A DNA stretch of 64,000 nucleotides from Bacillota bacterium (GTDB lineage Bacteria > Bacillota > Clostridia > Lachnospirales > Lachnospiraceae), in the NCBI GenBank assembly GCA_023436065.1, contig JAEZKU010000032.1, positions 12,730 to 76,729 on the forward strand. Direction: 5' to 3'. The translations under genes and the position numbers were made by a program. Below, piece by piece: positions 18,326 through 26,591 of the stretch; position 1 is the stretch's first letter; every line of letters starts with the position of its first letter. Under the pieces are notes generated by a model. It was not told the DNA's origin, searched no databases, and saw nothing but the letters and a program-made list of their open reading frames with translations.

Positions 18326-19213
18326 GTGATTACTATAGAGGAGGGAAATACGATTATCAGAAGAAAAAGATATTTTAAGGGCTGGTATTTTAAGAATCAG
18401 ACGGGTTCTGAGGTGATCTCTTTTATACCGGCCTATCATATTGATGGGAAAGGGATTCATTCGGCGTCCCTACAGGTGATTACCCAGGAGAATTCCTATC
18501 GAATATTTTATCCAATTGAGGAATTTTACACATCAAAGGGCAGATTAGCGATCAGGCTGGGTAATAATCTGTTTTCTGACCGTGGCATCATAGTAAATAT
18601 TAAGACAGAAGGACTGGAGCTGTCCGGGAGGCTTTTTTATTCTGCATATCATCCACCCCGCAGAGATATCATGGGACCCTTTCGGTATGCCCCTTGCCTG
18701 CAATGCAGGCATACCATTTACAGTATGGCCCATGTTATAAACGGTTATCTTGATCTAAACGGAAGAAGAATTGAATTTAATAAAGGAATAGGTTATACGG
18801 AGGGAGATCTCGGAAGAGGCTTTCCAAGCAGTTATCTGTGGACCCAATGTAGCTGGAGGGATCGAAGGATCAACTCAATCATGGCTTCAGCAGCCAATGT
18901 CAGGGTCGGTTGTATCAGATTTCCGGGATGCATCTGCATGATACGATATCATGGAAGGGAATATAGGCTGGCGACCTATCTGGGAGCTCAAATACTCGTG
19001 TATAATCGAAAGGAATTGTGGATAAAGCAAGGGAAATTCGATTTTCACGTGGAAATACTCGAAAAAGAGGAGAGCAATCTGTTGGCACCTGTGAGAGGAA
19101 GAATGCTTCGCACTGTATACGAAAGTGTAAACACAAGGATTCACTACCAGCTTTTATGTGAAGAAGATACGGTATTTGATTTTATCGGACAAGGCTGCTA
19201 TGAGCGGGGATGA
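18326..19213 (+). CDS. Tocopherol-cyclase-like (lipocalin-type) protein
   Basis: The protein contains KGWYFKNQ near its N-terminus and GYTEGDLGRGFPSSYLWTQC centrally, as in bacterial proteins of the tocopherol cyclase-like family (VTE1-type double beta barrel). Clostridia do not make tocopherol, so the ligand is unknown. Start is uncertain: GTG 18326 is in frame but has no Shine-Dalgarno, whereas AGGAGGG lies seven bases before an in-frame ATT at 18353, suggesting a rare ATT start and a protein beginning IIRRKRYFKGWYFK. It lies 63 bp after the LysM protein, possibly co-transcribed. Confidence 0.7.
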   Translation: MITIEEGNTIIRRKRYFKGWYFKNQTGSEVISFIPAYHIDGKGIHSASLQVITQENSYRIFYPIEEFYTSKGRLAIRLGNNLFSDRGIIVNIKTEGLELSGRLFYSAYHPPRRDIMGPFRYAPCLQCRHTIYSMAHVINGYLDLNGRRIEFNKGIGYTEGDLGRGFPSSYLWTQCSWRDRRINSIMASAANVRVGCIRFPGCICMIRYHGREYRLATYLGAQILVYNRKELWIKQGKFDFHVEILEKEESNLLAPVRGRMLRTVYESVNTRIHYQLLCEEDTVFDFIGQGCYERG

Positions 19214-19302
19214 AAACAGGTTTTATGCAAATACTATGAAAGAACAGATAACCTGACACAAACAAAATCATTGCATAATGCTTACGCAGAAATGGAGTAA
19301 AT

Positions 19303-19458
19303 ATGGAAGACAGAAGACAGAATACACAGGAGAATAATACAGATACACCGGAGAAGCGTCCCGAACAGGATGTGAATTATACGAACAGTTCAGAGGTAAC
19401 AAATCCAATACCTACTACTGCAACACCGCCCATCCCTTCTGAGATGCCGGTGAGATAG
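19303..19458 (+). CDS. Small Pro/Thr/Glu-rich protein, 51 aa, unknown
   Basis: ATG preceded by ATGGAG. It encodes a disordered-looking peptide (MEDRRQNTQENN... ending PPIPSEMPVR) without hydrophobic core or cysteine, followed directly by a strong terminator, which supports a genuine transcription unit end. Function unknown. Confidence 0.45.
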   Translation: MEDRRQNTQENNTDTPEKRPEQDVNYTNSSEVTNPIPTTATPPIPSEMPVR

Positions 19459-19479
19459 GCGGACAGGTCAAATATAAAT

Positions 19480-19524
19480 AGCCCAATAAAGCAAGTAATC
19501 CTTGCTTTGTCGGGCTTTCTTTTC
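19480..19524 (+). terminator. Intrinsic terminator
   Basis: Two-part stem AGCCC/GGGCT and AAAGCAAG/CTTGCTTT followed by TTCTTTT. Confidence 0.8.
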
Positions 19525-19553
19525 ATCCGTATATTATGGTTGCTTCGGTAATA

Positions 19554-19739
19554 TTATCGTGTCAGCTTATCAATCTCACTCTCTTTACGGGGGGAAATCC
19601 CATCGCCGATATCAACAAATTTGGGATTCTTTGAGAGATCGATTGATGCGGTAGTTCTGGTAAAATGCTCATCATAAGACATAGAATTCATTTTTTTGAT
19701 AATCTTCTTTTCTGAATTAGCTTTATCTTTTTTAAACAT
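19554..19739 (-). CDS. Small basic protein, 61 aa, unknown
   Basis: Starts MFKKDKANSEKK after a strong GGAGGT; an upstream in-frame ATG overlaps that site. Lysine-rich N-terminus, then SYDEHFTRTTASIDLSKNPK. No family recognised. Opposite in strand to its neighbours and convergent with the small ORF at 19303. Confidence 0.5.
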   Translation of the reverse strand: MFKKDKANSEKKIIKKMNSMSYDEHFTRTTASIDLSKNPKFVDIGDGISPRKESEIDKLTR

Positions 19740-19899
19740 AGTAACCACCTCCATATTTATAATATAGCATTATTCCTTATTAGTTTCAATAGTACCCATT
19801 ATGCATTTGCGAAAAGTTAATGGATCAGTATCGTTCACATAAAATAATCAGCATATGAAATACTAGTAAAATAAATGATATGGAAAGGAGGATGTTTTT

Positions 19900-20163
19900 A
19901 TGAGTAAAAGCAGATATCAGTGCCCGGTATGTAGCGGAGGTGATATGACACTTCGACATGAAGCCGGATATGTATATTCCTATGCGCTGGATGAAGATGC
20001 ACCCGGACATAACAACGAAGAGGAGTTTCTCTCCTACCTTTACGACAGAAGGGAGCAGAGGGATAGCAGAACCTATATCCAATGCAATAAGTGTGGTGCC
20101 CAGTATCCTTATACCTTTCTGAACGGTGTTCTTGAGATGGATGCTTCCGATCAGTACAGATAA
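19900..20163 (+). CDS. Small zinc-ribbon-like protein, 87 aa
   Basis: Two CxxC pairs (CPVC near residue 8 and CNKC near residue 62) are spaced to bind one zinc. The region between is acidic. A strong AAAGGAGG precedes the ATG. Function unknown; the paired knuckles suggest a small nucleic-acid- or protein-binding ribbon. Confidence 0.6.
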   Translation: MSKSRYQCPVCSGGDMTLRHEAGYVYSYALDEDAPGHNNEEEFLSYLYDRREQRDSRTYIQCNKCGAQYPYTFLNGVLEMDASDQYR

Positions 20164-20271
20164 AAAAGCAGGCTGAAGAATGTGTGAATAAAAGGGTGGT
20201 ATTTTATTACTGCTGTTGTATAATAATGGTAGTAACCAAAAGTGTACAAATGAGATACGGAGGAAAAGGAA

Positions 20272-21105
20272 TTGAATGTAAAGAAGATAGTAATCGGACT
20301 CCTGATCATTAATCTTATGGAGTTTTGTCTTGGCCTCATCATGTGGTTGTGGCAGGGGAAGGCAATTATCACGAAGGTAAGCATCTATGCGTTTCTTTCC
20401 ATGGTATTGATGCTGATGGGATGTCTGATTACAATCATTGGTCTTTACTTTGCCGTAACTTATAAAAATGAAAATCTGACGGACAGTATTCGAAATCTGG
20501 AAGAGTTGAACACCAGGCTAAGAGCGCAGAGGCACGATTACCTGAATCATTTTCAGGTAATCTACGGATTAATGGAGTTGGGGGAATATGAAGAGGCAAA
20601 ACGGTATATTAATCCTGTCTTCAAGGATATTATGAAGGTAAGTAAAGCACTTAAGACCGCTCAGCCTGCAGTCAATGCCCTCCTTCAATCTAAGATCGAG
20701 GCTGCGGAACAGAAAAAGATTGATCTGTTTTTGGAGATCCGTTCCGATTTGAGGTATCTTCCGATAGAGGCATGGAATCTGTGCAAGGTTCTGGCTAATA
20801 TTATTGATAACGGGATAAATGCTCTCGCGGGAAACGAACAGGAGAAAAACCTCTATGTGATAATCGGAGAGAATGCGGACAGCTATACCTTTGAGATATC
20901 CAATAACGGGCCCGAAATACCGAAGAATCATCTGGATGATATCTTCAAGCAGGGGTTTACTACGAATAAGGAGGAAGAGCATGGCATGGGATTATATATT
21001 GTATCCCGAATCGTGAAGGAAGCCGGGGGGACAGTTTCTGTGACCTCTGATTCGGCAAAGACAAGCTTCCATATCCAGCTGCCTAAGATGAAGAAGGCGA
21101 TGTAA
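20272..21105 (+). CDS. GHKL sensor kinase (Spo0B/CitA-type dimerisation)
   Basis: TTG start behind GGAGGAAAAGG. Two N-terminal transmembrane helices (about 5-25 and 36-62) lead to the Spo0B-type motif RHDYLNHFQVIYGLMELGEY, where the His is the likely phospho-acceptor, and then an HATPase domain (N box NIIDNGINAL, GMGLYIVSRIV). It probably pairs with the LytTR regulator at 23140, although an nfeD-floA unit lies between them. Confidence 0.85.
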   Translation: MNVKKIVIGLLIINLMEFCLGLIMWLWQGKAIITKVSIYAFLSMVLMLMGCLITIIGLYFAVTYKNENLTDSIRNLEELNTRLRAQRHDYLNHFQVIYGLMELGEYEEAKRYINPVFKDIMKVSKALKTAQPAVNALLQSKIEAAEQKKIDLFLEIRSDLRYLPIEAWNLCKVLANIIDNGINALAGNEQEKNLYVIIGENADSYTFEISNNGPEIPKNHLDDIFKQGFTTNKEEEHGMGLYIVSRIVKEAGGTVSVTSDSAKTSFHIQLPKMKKAM

Positions 21106-21247
21106 TTTGAACGGCACATTCTGACATTATGAAATCAAAGATGTATAATTTGAAGTATAAGTATTCCTTTTTGACAGAAGTGGTGTAAAGTATAAAACAT
21201 AGAACACTAAATTGTAAAATGAATTACGATCGAAAGGAGGCTTATCA

Positions 21248-21742
21248 ATGTTTGGTGAGGCTGGTGCGGTGCTTGTGATAGCGATTATACTTTTTATTGC
21301 AGGCTTCATACTGATAGGGATCGAGATGGCAATTCCGGGCTTTGGAGTACCCGGTATCTCAGGTATCATCTGTCTGGTGGTTGCGATCTTCATGGTCTCA
21401 GATTCCTTTATAGAAGGGGCTGTGATCGCGCTTATTGTGTTGGGCTTACTAAGTATCATGTTTGCAATCATACTGGGACTATTGTCCAAGGCAAAGCTGA
21501 AATTGCCATTGATTCTAAAGGATGAGCAGAATAAGGAGAAAGGGTTTATCAGCAACAGCGACTTAAACTATCTGCTTGGCAGACAGGGTGTTGCCGTTAC
21601 AGATTTAAGACCTACAGGTACAGCTGACTTTGACGGGATAGAATTTGATGTTATATCCGAGGGAAAGTATATATTAAAGGGTACTAAGCTGACGATTTAT
21701 AAGGTGCAGGGCTCTAAGCTGATTGTGAAGGCGAACAGCTGA
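21248..21742 (+). CDS. NfeD-like membrane protein
   Basis: 164 aa. Two or three transmembrane helices in the first ~85 residues (GFGVPGISGIICLVVAIFMV) and a C-terminal OB-fold domain (LLGRQGVAVTDLRPTGTADFDG), the short NfeD form without protease domain. NfeD proteins accompany flotillins, and floA follows 66 bp downstream. The ribosome-binding site is AAAGGAGG. Likely role: partner of FloA in membrane microdomains. Confidence 0.88.
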   Translation: MFGEAGAVLVIAIILFIAGFILIGIEMAIPGFGVPGISGIICLVVAIFMVSDSFIEGAVIALIVLGLLSIMFAIILGLLSKAKLKLPLILKDEQNKEKGFISNSDLNYLLGRQGVAVTDLRPTGTADFDGIEFDVISEGKYILKGTKLTIYKVQGSKLIVKANS

Positions 21743-21807
21743 GAGCATGCGCGAAAGTGACTTTGAAGGGAATAATAAAATAATTACATAGAAAGAAGGA
21801 TGCGTTT

Positions 21808-22782
21808 ATGCCAGCAACAATAGGGTTAGTAGTTTTAATCGGTGTACTCAGTTTATTAATTGTACTATTTTTTACTTTTGTTCCGGTCGGCCTATGGATT
21901 TCCTCCCTTGCGGCCAATGTGAAGGTAAGTATTTTCAACTTAATCGGTATGCGCTTAAGAAGAGTTATACCCTCAAAGATCGTGCTCCCTTTGATCAAAG
22001 CAACAAAAGCCGGTCTGAATCTACATGTAAATCAGTTGGAAGCACACTACCTGGCAGGTGGTAACGTAGACAGCGTGGTTAACGCATTGATTGCTTCTGA
22101 AAGAGCCGGGATTGAACTGCATTTTGAAAAGGCTGCTGCAATCGACCTGGCAGGGCGTGATGTATTTGATGCAGTAAGAATGAGTGTAAACCCTAAGGTG
22201 ATTGAGACCTCAAATGTCTCAGCGGTTGCGAAGGATGGTATCGAATTACTGGTAAAGGCAAGAGTAACCGTAAGAGCTAATCTGGAGCGCTTGGTCGGTG
22301 GAGCCGGTGAAGCTACGATACTCGCGAGAATTGGCGAAGGCATTGTCACTACTGTTGGCTCTGCAATGTCCCATAAGGAAGTGCTTGAGAATCCGGATGA
22401 TATCTCCAAGCGTGTATTAAGTAAAGGTCTTGACTCCGGCACAGCCTTTGAGATTCTTTCCATTGATATCGCGGATATCGATGTGGGAAGGAATATCGGA
22501 GCCCAGCTGCAGACACTACAGGCAGAGGCTGATAAGAATATTGCTCAGGCTAAAGCAGAAGAAAGAAGAGCCATGGCTGTTGCGAAGGAACAGGAGATGC
22601 GTGCATATGTTGTGGAAGCGGAAGCAGAGGTCCCGAAGGCTATGGCATATGCGTTAAAGGAAGGTAAGCTTGGAGTCATGGATTATTATGATATGCAGAA
22701 TGTTATTGCAGATACCAAGATGAGGGAGAAGATTTCAGAAACATCAAAGAAGCCGATCATTAATGATAAGAAGGATAAGTAA
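21808..22782 (+). CDS. floA: Flotillin-like protein FloA
   Basis: 324 aa, the usual FloA (YqfA) length. An N-terminal membrane-inserted hairpin precedes the SPFH/PHB domain (VKARVTVRANLERLVGGAGEATI) and a C-terminal coiled coil rich in Ala/Glu/Lys (AQAKAEERRAMAVAKEQEMRA, abbreviated). It scaffolds functional membrane microdomains. Operon with the NfeD-like gene upstream and a small protein downstream, matching the Bacillus yqeZ-yqfA-yqfB arrangement. Confidence 0.93.
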   Translation: MPATIGLVVLIGVLSLLIVLFFTFVPVGLWISSLAANVKVSIFNLIGMRLRRVIPSKIVLPLIKATKAGLNLHVNQLEAHYLAGGNVDSVVNALIASERAGIELHFEKAAAIDLAGRDVFDAVRMSVNPKVIETSNVSAVAKDGIELLVKARVTVRANLERLVGGAGEATILARIGEGIVTTVGSAMSHKEVLENPDDISKRVLSKGLDSGTAFEILSIDIADIDVGRNIGAQLQTLQAEADKNIAQAKAEERRAMAVAKEQEMRAYVVEAEAEVPKAMAYALKEGKLGVMDYYDMQNVIADTKMREKISETSKKPIINDKKDK

Positions 22783-22802
22783 ACCAATTGAGGTGAAGGT
22801 GG

Positions 22803-23126
22803 ATGCTGAAAAAAATATTAAATATAGAAACCCTGAATCAGGTGGGAAGATATTTTATAGGGGAGCTGGAGCAGAGCAGAACATCTGCTTTCCCGAAGAC
22901 ACCCCAACAGATACAGGTTTCTATTCCGAAAGGAAAACCCTTTGTGGATGAGACCAATAAAGTCCCACCCGGGAATACAGTGGAAACGGTGACACCGATT
23001 GTACAGGTGAGACAGGAAGTCTCTTCGGATAATTCCGGGATCAGCCTGCAGGAAGCCATCATCTGGTCAGAAATACTTGGAAAGCCGATGTGCAAACGCA
23101 GAAAAGACAGAAATAGATTAGGATAG
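22803..23126 (+). CDS. Small protein in floA operon, unknown
   Basis: 107 aa, 20 bp after floA, behind GAGGTGAAGG. Hydrophilic and Pro/Thr-rich in the middle; the C-terminal LQEAIIWSEILGKPMCKRRK looks like a helix with a basic tail. It occupies the yqfB position, but I cannot claim homology. Confidence 0.55.
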   Translation: MLKKILNIETLNQVGRYFIGELEQSRTSAFPKTPQQIQVSIPKGKPFVDETNKVPPGNTVETVTPIVQVRQEVSSDNSGISLQEAIIWSEILGKPMCKRRKDRNRLG

Positions 23127-23139
23127 GCAGGAGAATGGT

Positions 23140-23880
23140 ATGGCGATTAAGGTTATTCTCGTGGAAGACGAAAGCGGTGTCCGTATGCTGCTGCGTAAAA
23201 TAATAGAACAGAGGGAAGGCTTTGAGATTGTCGGGGAATGCGACAATACAACGGATGCCATTGCTTTATTTACGAAGACCAGGGCAGAGGTCGTATTTCT
23301 GGACATCGAGATAAACGGCTCCAGCGGGATTGAATGTGCGAAGCAGATTGCTGATCTGGATCCGAAGGCAAAGCTTATCTTTGCCACTGCACATTCGGAG
23401 TATATGTCCAATGCTTTTGAGGTATATGCCTTTGATTATCTGATCAAACCTTTTCCTATGGACCGGGTAATCCAGACACTGGATAGAATCAAAAGCTTTT
23501 CCGATCCGGAGGGAAATGAAGCCTTAGATAAAATCATCAAATATGAGAAGGGCTTAGAAAAGCTTCTGGTAAAGGGACGCGAGAGTATGAGCTTCGTGGA
23601 TATCAGTGATATTATTCTCATCCAGAGAGAGAATAGCAGTACTGTAATATATACATCAGGAGATTCCTTTACTACCTCGGCCAGTCTCGGTGATATTGAA
23701 GCAAAGCTAGACCCTGAACAGTTTATGAGAAGCCACAAATCGTATCTGATCAATGTGTCGAAGATCAAGAAAATCGAACCCTACGGCAGATGGACCTACA
23801 TAGTCACCTTCAAGGATATTAAGAAAGATGCTTTGATGACTGCAGATAAATTTGAAGAGATTAAGAAACGTTACCTATAA
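23140..23880 (+). CDS. LytTR-family response regulator
   Basis: Receiver domain (EDES, phospho-Asp in VVFLDIEINGSSG, Lys in DYLIKPF) plus C-terminal LytTR DNA-binding domain (IILIQRENSSTVIYT; FMRSHKSYLINVSKIKKI). LytTR regulators usually work with GHKL kinases such as the one at 20272. It starts 13 bp after the preceding small gene, so it is probably transcribed with the floA operon. Confidence 0.9.
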   Translation: MAIKVILVEDESGVRMLLRKIIEQREGFEIVGECDNTTDAIALFTKTRAEVVFLDIEINGSSGIECAKQIADLDPKAKLIFATAHSEYMSNAFEVYAFDYLIKPFPMDRVIQTLDRIKSFSDPEGNEALDKIIKYEKGLEKLLVKGRESMSFVDISDIILIQRENSSTVIYTSGDSFTTSASLGDIEAKLDPEQFMRSHKSYLINVSKIKKIEPYGRWTYIVTFKDIKKDALMTADKFEEIKKRYL

Positions 23881-23881
23881 A

Positions 23882-23915
23882 AAAACGAGCCGTGATATTA
23901 CCCACGGCTCGTTTT
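23882..23915 (+). terminator. Intrinsic terminator
   Basis: 13-bp perfect stem AAAACGAGCCGTG / CACGGCTCGTTTT directly after the LytTR regulator stop codon. Confidence 0.9.
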
Positions 23916-24015
23916 GCACGCTACTAAATACGAAAGAGGTTGATGAGTAAGGGAAAGAAGAGCTATAATTAGGCTTGTACTATGATGACTAATGATTAAG
24001 AGAAGGAGTACTAAG

Positions 24016-24609
24016 ATGACGACAATTTATCTGATTCGCCATGCGGAGCCGGACTTTAATATACATAATGATCAGGAGCGACCCTTAACAAAGAGAGGGA
24101 AGGAAAGCTGTAAAAAGGTAACGAATTATCTAAAGGATAAAGAAATAGATGTGATCTATTCCAGTCCCTATGTAAGGGCAGTGGATACGATCAGACCATT
24201 TGCCGAGGAGCAGGCACTTCCGATTATTATGGAGATGGATTTTCGCGAAAGGTGTATGAGTGGTGAATGGATAGACGATTTTAAGACCTTTGCAGAGAAA
24301 CAGTGGGAGGATTTTCAGTTTAAGCTGAAAGACGGAGAATGTCTTGCAGAGGTACAGAATAGAGCAATCACAGCATTGGAGCGAATACTGAACGATAAGG
24401 ATAATATCGTGATCAGTTCTCATGGGACGGCAATTTGTACTATCCTTAATTACTATGACAGAAATTTTGGGATAAAGAATTTTTGGGAGATAATAAATCT
24501 GATGCCGTTTGCGGTTAAAATGGTTTTTTGCGGCACAGAATGTATATCGATCGAATTACTGGATATTCTGGAAGACGAAACAAAACTAATTTACTTGTAT
24601 AAAGTATGA
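24016..24609 (+). CDS. Histidine phosphatase superfamily protein (phosphoglycerate mutase-like)
   Basis: Begins MTTIYLIRHAEPD with the RHA phospho-histidine motif. YSSPYVRAVDTI and SHGTAICTIL supply the conserved Arg and second His. 197 aa. AAGGAG precedes this ATG; the ATG at 23992 would place that site inside the gene. Substrate unknown; members dephosphorylate sugars, nucleotides or proteins. 21 bp upstream of the DHFR fusion, likely an operon. Confidence 0.85.
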   Translation: MTTIYLIRHAEPDFNIHNDQERPLTKRGKESCKKVTNYLKDKEIDVIYSSPYVRAVDTIRPFAEEQALPIIMEMDFRERCMSGEWIDDFKTFAEKQWEDFQFKLKDGECLAEVQNRAITALERILNDKDNIVISSHGTAICTILNYYDRNFGIKNFWEIINLMPFAVKMVFCGTECISIELLDILEDETKLIYLYKV

Positions 24610-24630
24610 GGATCACATAGGAGGGGTAGC

Positions 24631-25662
24631 TTGCTTGCACTAATTGCTGCGGTATCAAGAAATAATGTCATCGGGAATAAGGGGCAGATTCCCTGGAGAA
24701 TCAAAGGGGAGCAAAGAAAGTTTCGGGAGCTTACGACCGGAAAGATTGTAATTATGGGAAAACGCTCCTTTGAAGAAATCGGGAGACCGCTTCCGGGACG
24801 AAAGACGATTGTGATATCAAACTCAGAAAAATATGAGTTTGACAACTGCCTTACCCTTGGCTCCCTGGCGGAGGCCATTGAGTATGTGGGAGATCGGGAG
24901 GCTTATATTGCAGGCGGAGAGCAGCTTTACAGGGAAGCAATGCCGCTGGCAGACAGATTATATCTGACCAGGGTCGAGCTTGAGGTGGAAGGGGATACCC
25001 TTTTTCCTGAGTATAACCCGAACCGGTTTGAGTTAACAGAGGAAGTGAGAGTTGAGGCGGAAATACCCTATTCCTATGTAACCTATGAAAGGAAGGAATT
25101 CCAACCGGCTGTGTCGGTCTCCGTGGAGAAGAGGTACCTTGCAGAGAGGGACGGTATATCCCTTCGACTTGCGGAGGTATCGGATGCCAGGCTTCTGTGT
25201 GCGTGGTGGAATGACGGTAAGATAATGGCTCATGCCGGTTTTCCGAAGGGTCTGAATACCACGATAGAGGATATCACCCGGAAGCTTATGAACCGGAACG
25301 ATGAGCGTTCCAGATTGATCCTGGAATGGGAGCATACCCGAATCGGAGAGATGAGTTATCTTATTCGGAATAGCGAAGCCGAGATAGGCATAAAGGTGTG
25401 TAATACCAAATATCAGGAGAAGGGGATAGGGACAACTGCGCTCAGATTGTTGATAGAGTATCTGTTTTACGAAATGAATGTGGATAAGATCAGGTTGGAT
25501 ACGAATCTAAAGAATATAAGGGCTCAGCATGTCTATGAAAATAAGATAGGCTTTCATAAGATGGCAGTACATGAAGATTCCTGGAGGGATCAACTCGGTG
25601 TATTACAATCCTTTGTTGAATACGAATTATCACGAACGGATTATTTACCGCCATCTAAATAA
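24631..25662 (+). CDS. Dihydrofolate reductase-GNAT acetyltransferase fusion
   Basis: Residues 1-155 are a dihydrofolate reductase: LIAAVSRNNVIGNKGQIPW, the PLPGRKTIVIS loop, and AYIAGGEQLY for NADPH binding. Residues 170-343 are a RimJ/RimL-like GNAT acetyltransferase (LRLAEVSDARLL; acetyl-CoA loop around KYQEKGIGTTALR). DHFR regenerates tetrahydrofolate; the substrate of the second domain is unknown. TTG start, behind AGGAGGGG. One continuous frame with a plausible linker argues for a real fusion, which I do not know as a common architecture. Confidence 0.85.
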   Translation: MLALIAAVSRNNVIGNKGQIPWRIKGEQRKFRELTTGKIVIMGKRSFEEIGRPLPGRKTIVISNSEKYEFDNCLTLGSLAEAIEYVGDREAYIAGGEQLYREAMPLADRLYLTRVELEVEGDTLFPEYNPNRFELTEEVRVEAEIPYSYVTYERKEFQPAVSVSVEKRYLAERDGISLRLAEVSDARLLCAWWNDGKIMAHAGFPKGLNTTIEDITRKLMNRNDERSRLILEWEHTRIGEMSYLIRNSEAEIGIKVCNTKYQEKGIGTTALRLLIEYLFYEMNVDKIRLDTNLKNIRAQHVYENKIGFHKMAVHEDSWRDQLGVLQSFVEYELSRTDYLPPSK

Positions 25663-25729
25663 AGTGGTAAAAGTATACAAATACTATTCTATAATACTAT
25701 TTCTAGGTCTTTTTTATCATCTGAGATTG

Positions 25730-25791
25730 TTGACATACCTATCAAATTAACATAATATTTTAATAAAGATGCTTTATCTATATAAAGCATC
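25730..25791 (+). promoter_or_regulatory. Promoter and leader hairpin before the MBL-fold gene
   Basis: TTGACA (25730-25735), 17-bp spacer, TAATAT (25753-25758). Just after the expected start point is the hairpin GATGCTTTA-tcta-TATAAAGCATC (25768-25791), followed ten bases later by TTTTTT. The ~120-nt leader could be attenuated. Confidence 0.5.
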
Positions 25792-25880
25792 AGCGATACT
25801 TTTTTGATAAAGAAATAAATATTCATGTTAGAATAACTTAAGATTAACAGCATGGCATTCATAAGAGGCAGGTATATCAA

Positions 25881-26588
25881 ATGAAGAAGGTAGAATTAGC
25901 TCGAGGTATATATCAGTTTATCTTTGAACCGACCGACAATTCCCAATATGGGAATAATATCATCGCAGTCCTCAGGGGAAAAAAGGCACTGTTGATTGAT
26001 GCCGGTTTTGAATTTCAGATGGTTCAGGTAATTGAAGAGTTGAGTAGGGAGCGTGTAATCGTAGAAGGAGTTATTCTGTCACATTTTCATCAGGGGCATA
26101 CAGAAGGATTAAAAGTATTGCAGGGTGTTACTGTCTATGGTAGCAGCTATTTCAAGCAGACGCTGGAGCAATGGTGTCCGGTTGAGGACATGAAGCATTA
26201 TACTCCAACCATTATGATTGAGAGGATAAAGAGAATCAAATATGGCAGTCATATGATTGAAATTATATCCAATCCGGGACAGACAATCTGCACACTTATG
26301 ATCAGGATAGATGATAATATCCTGTATGTAGCTGATGAGCTGATTTATTCTGCGGAAGAGATACTTGTTCTGCCGAATGTTACAAAAGAGAATATGATTA
26401 ATCTTTATGTTTCGGTACATAATCTGTCTAAATTCTCTCAGGCTACCATTGTTCCCGGTCACGGACCTGCAATTACAGATTCTGTGAAGCTGGAACAGGA
26501 TATTCGGAACATATGTCATTTCCTGAGTGAAATTATAAGTCATGAGGAAGATCCGGCTGTACTGACAGCCTCGAGATTTGCCTGCTAA
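25881..26588 (+). CDS. Metallo-beta-lactamase-fold protein with degenerate metal motif
   Basis: 235 aa with the MBL strand order: NNIIAVLRGKKALLIDAGF, the motif-II position SHFHQGHTEG, VADELIY (bridging Asp) and VPGHGPAI (last His). The canonical HxHxDH reads HFHQGH, so the Asp is replaced by Gly, and the usual PGHTxG reads NPGQTICTL. Metal binding is therefore probably altered or lost. Monocistronic; convergent with the AraC-type regulator, 3 bp between stops. Confidence 0.75.
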   Translation: MKKVELARGIYQFIFEPTDNSQYGNNIIAVLRGKKALLIDAGFEFQMVQVIEELSRERVIVEGVILSHFHQGHTEGLKVLQGVTVYGSSYFKQTLEQWCPVEDMKHYTPTIMIERIKRIKYGSHMIEIISNPGQTICTLMIRIDDNILYVADELIYSAEEILVLPNVTKENMINLYVSVHNLSKFSQATIVPGHGPAITDSVKLEQDIRNICHFLSEIISHEEDPAVLTASRFAC

Positions 26589-26591
26589 AGG

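Noticed and set aside
25689..25880. Minus-strand 63-aa ORF between the DHFR fusion and the MBL-fold gene.
   Set aside because: It overlaps the promoter and leader hairpin, lacks a ribosome-binding site and has a composition typical of A+T-rich noise.
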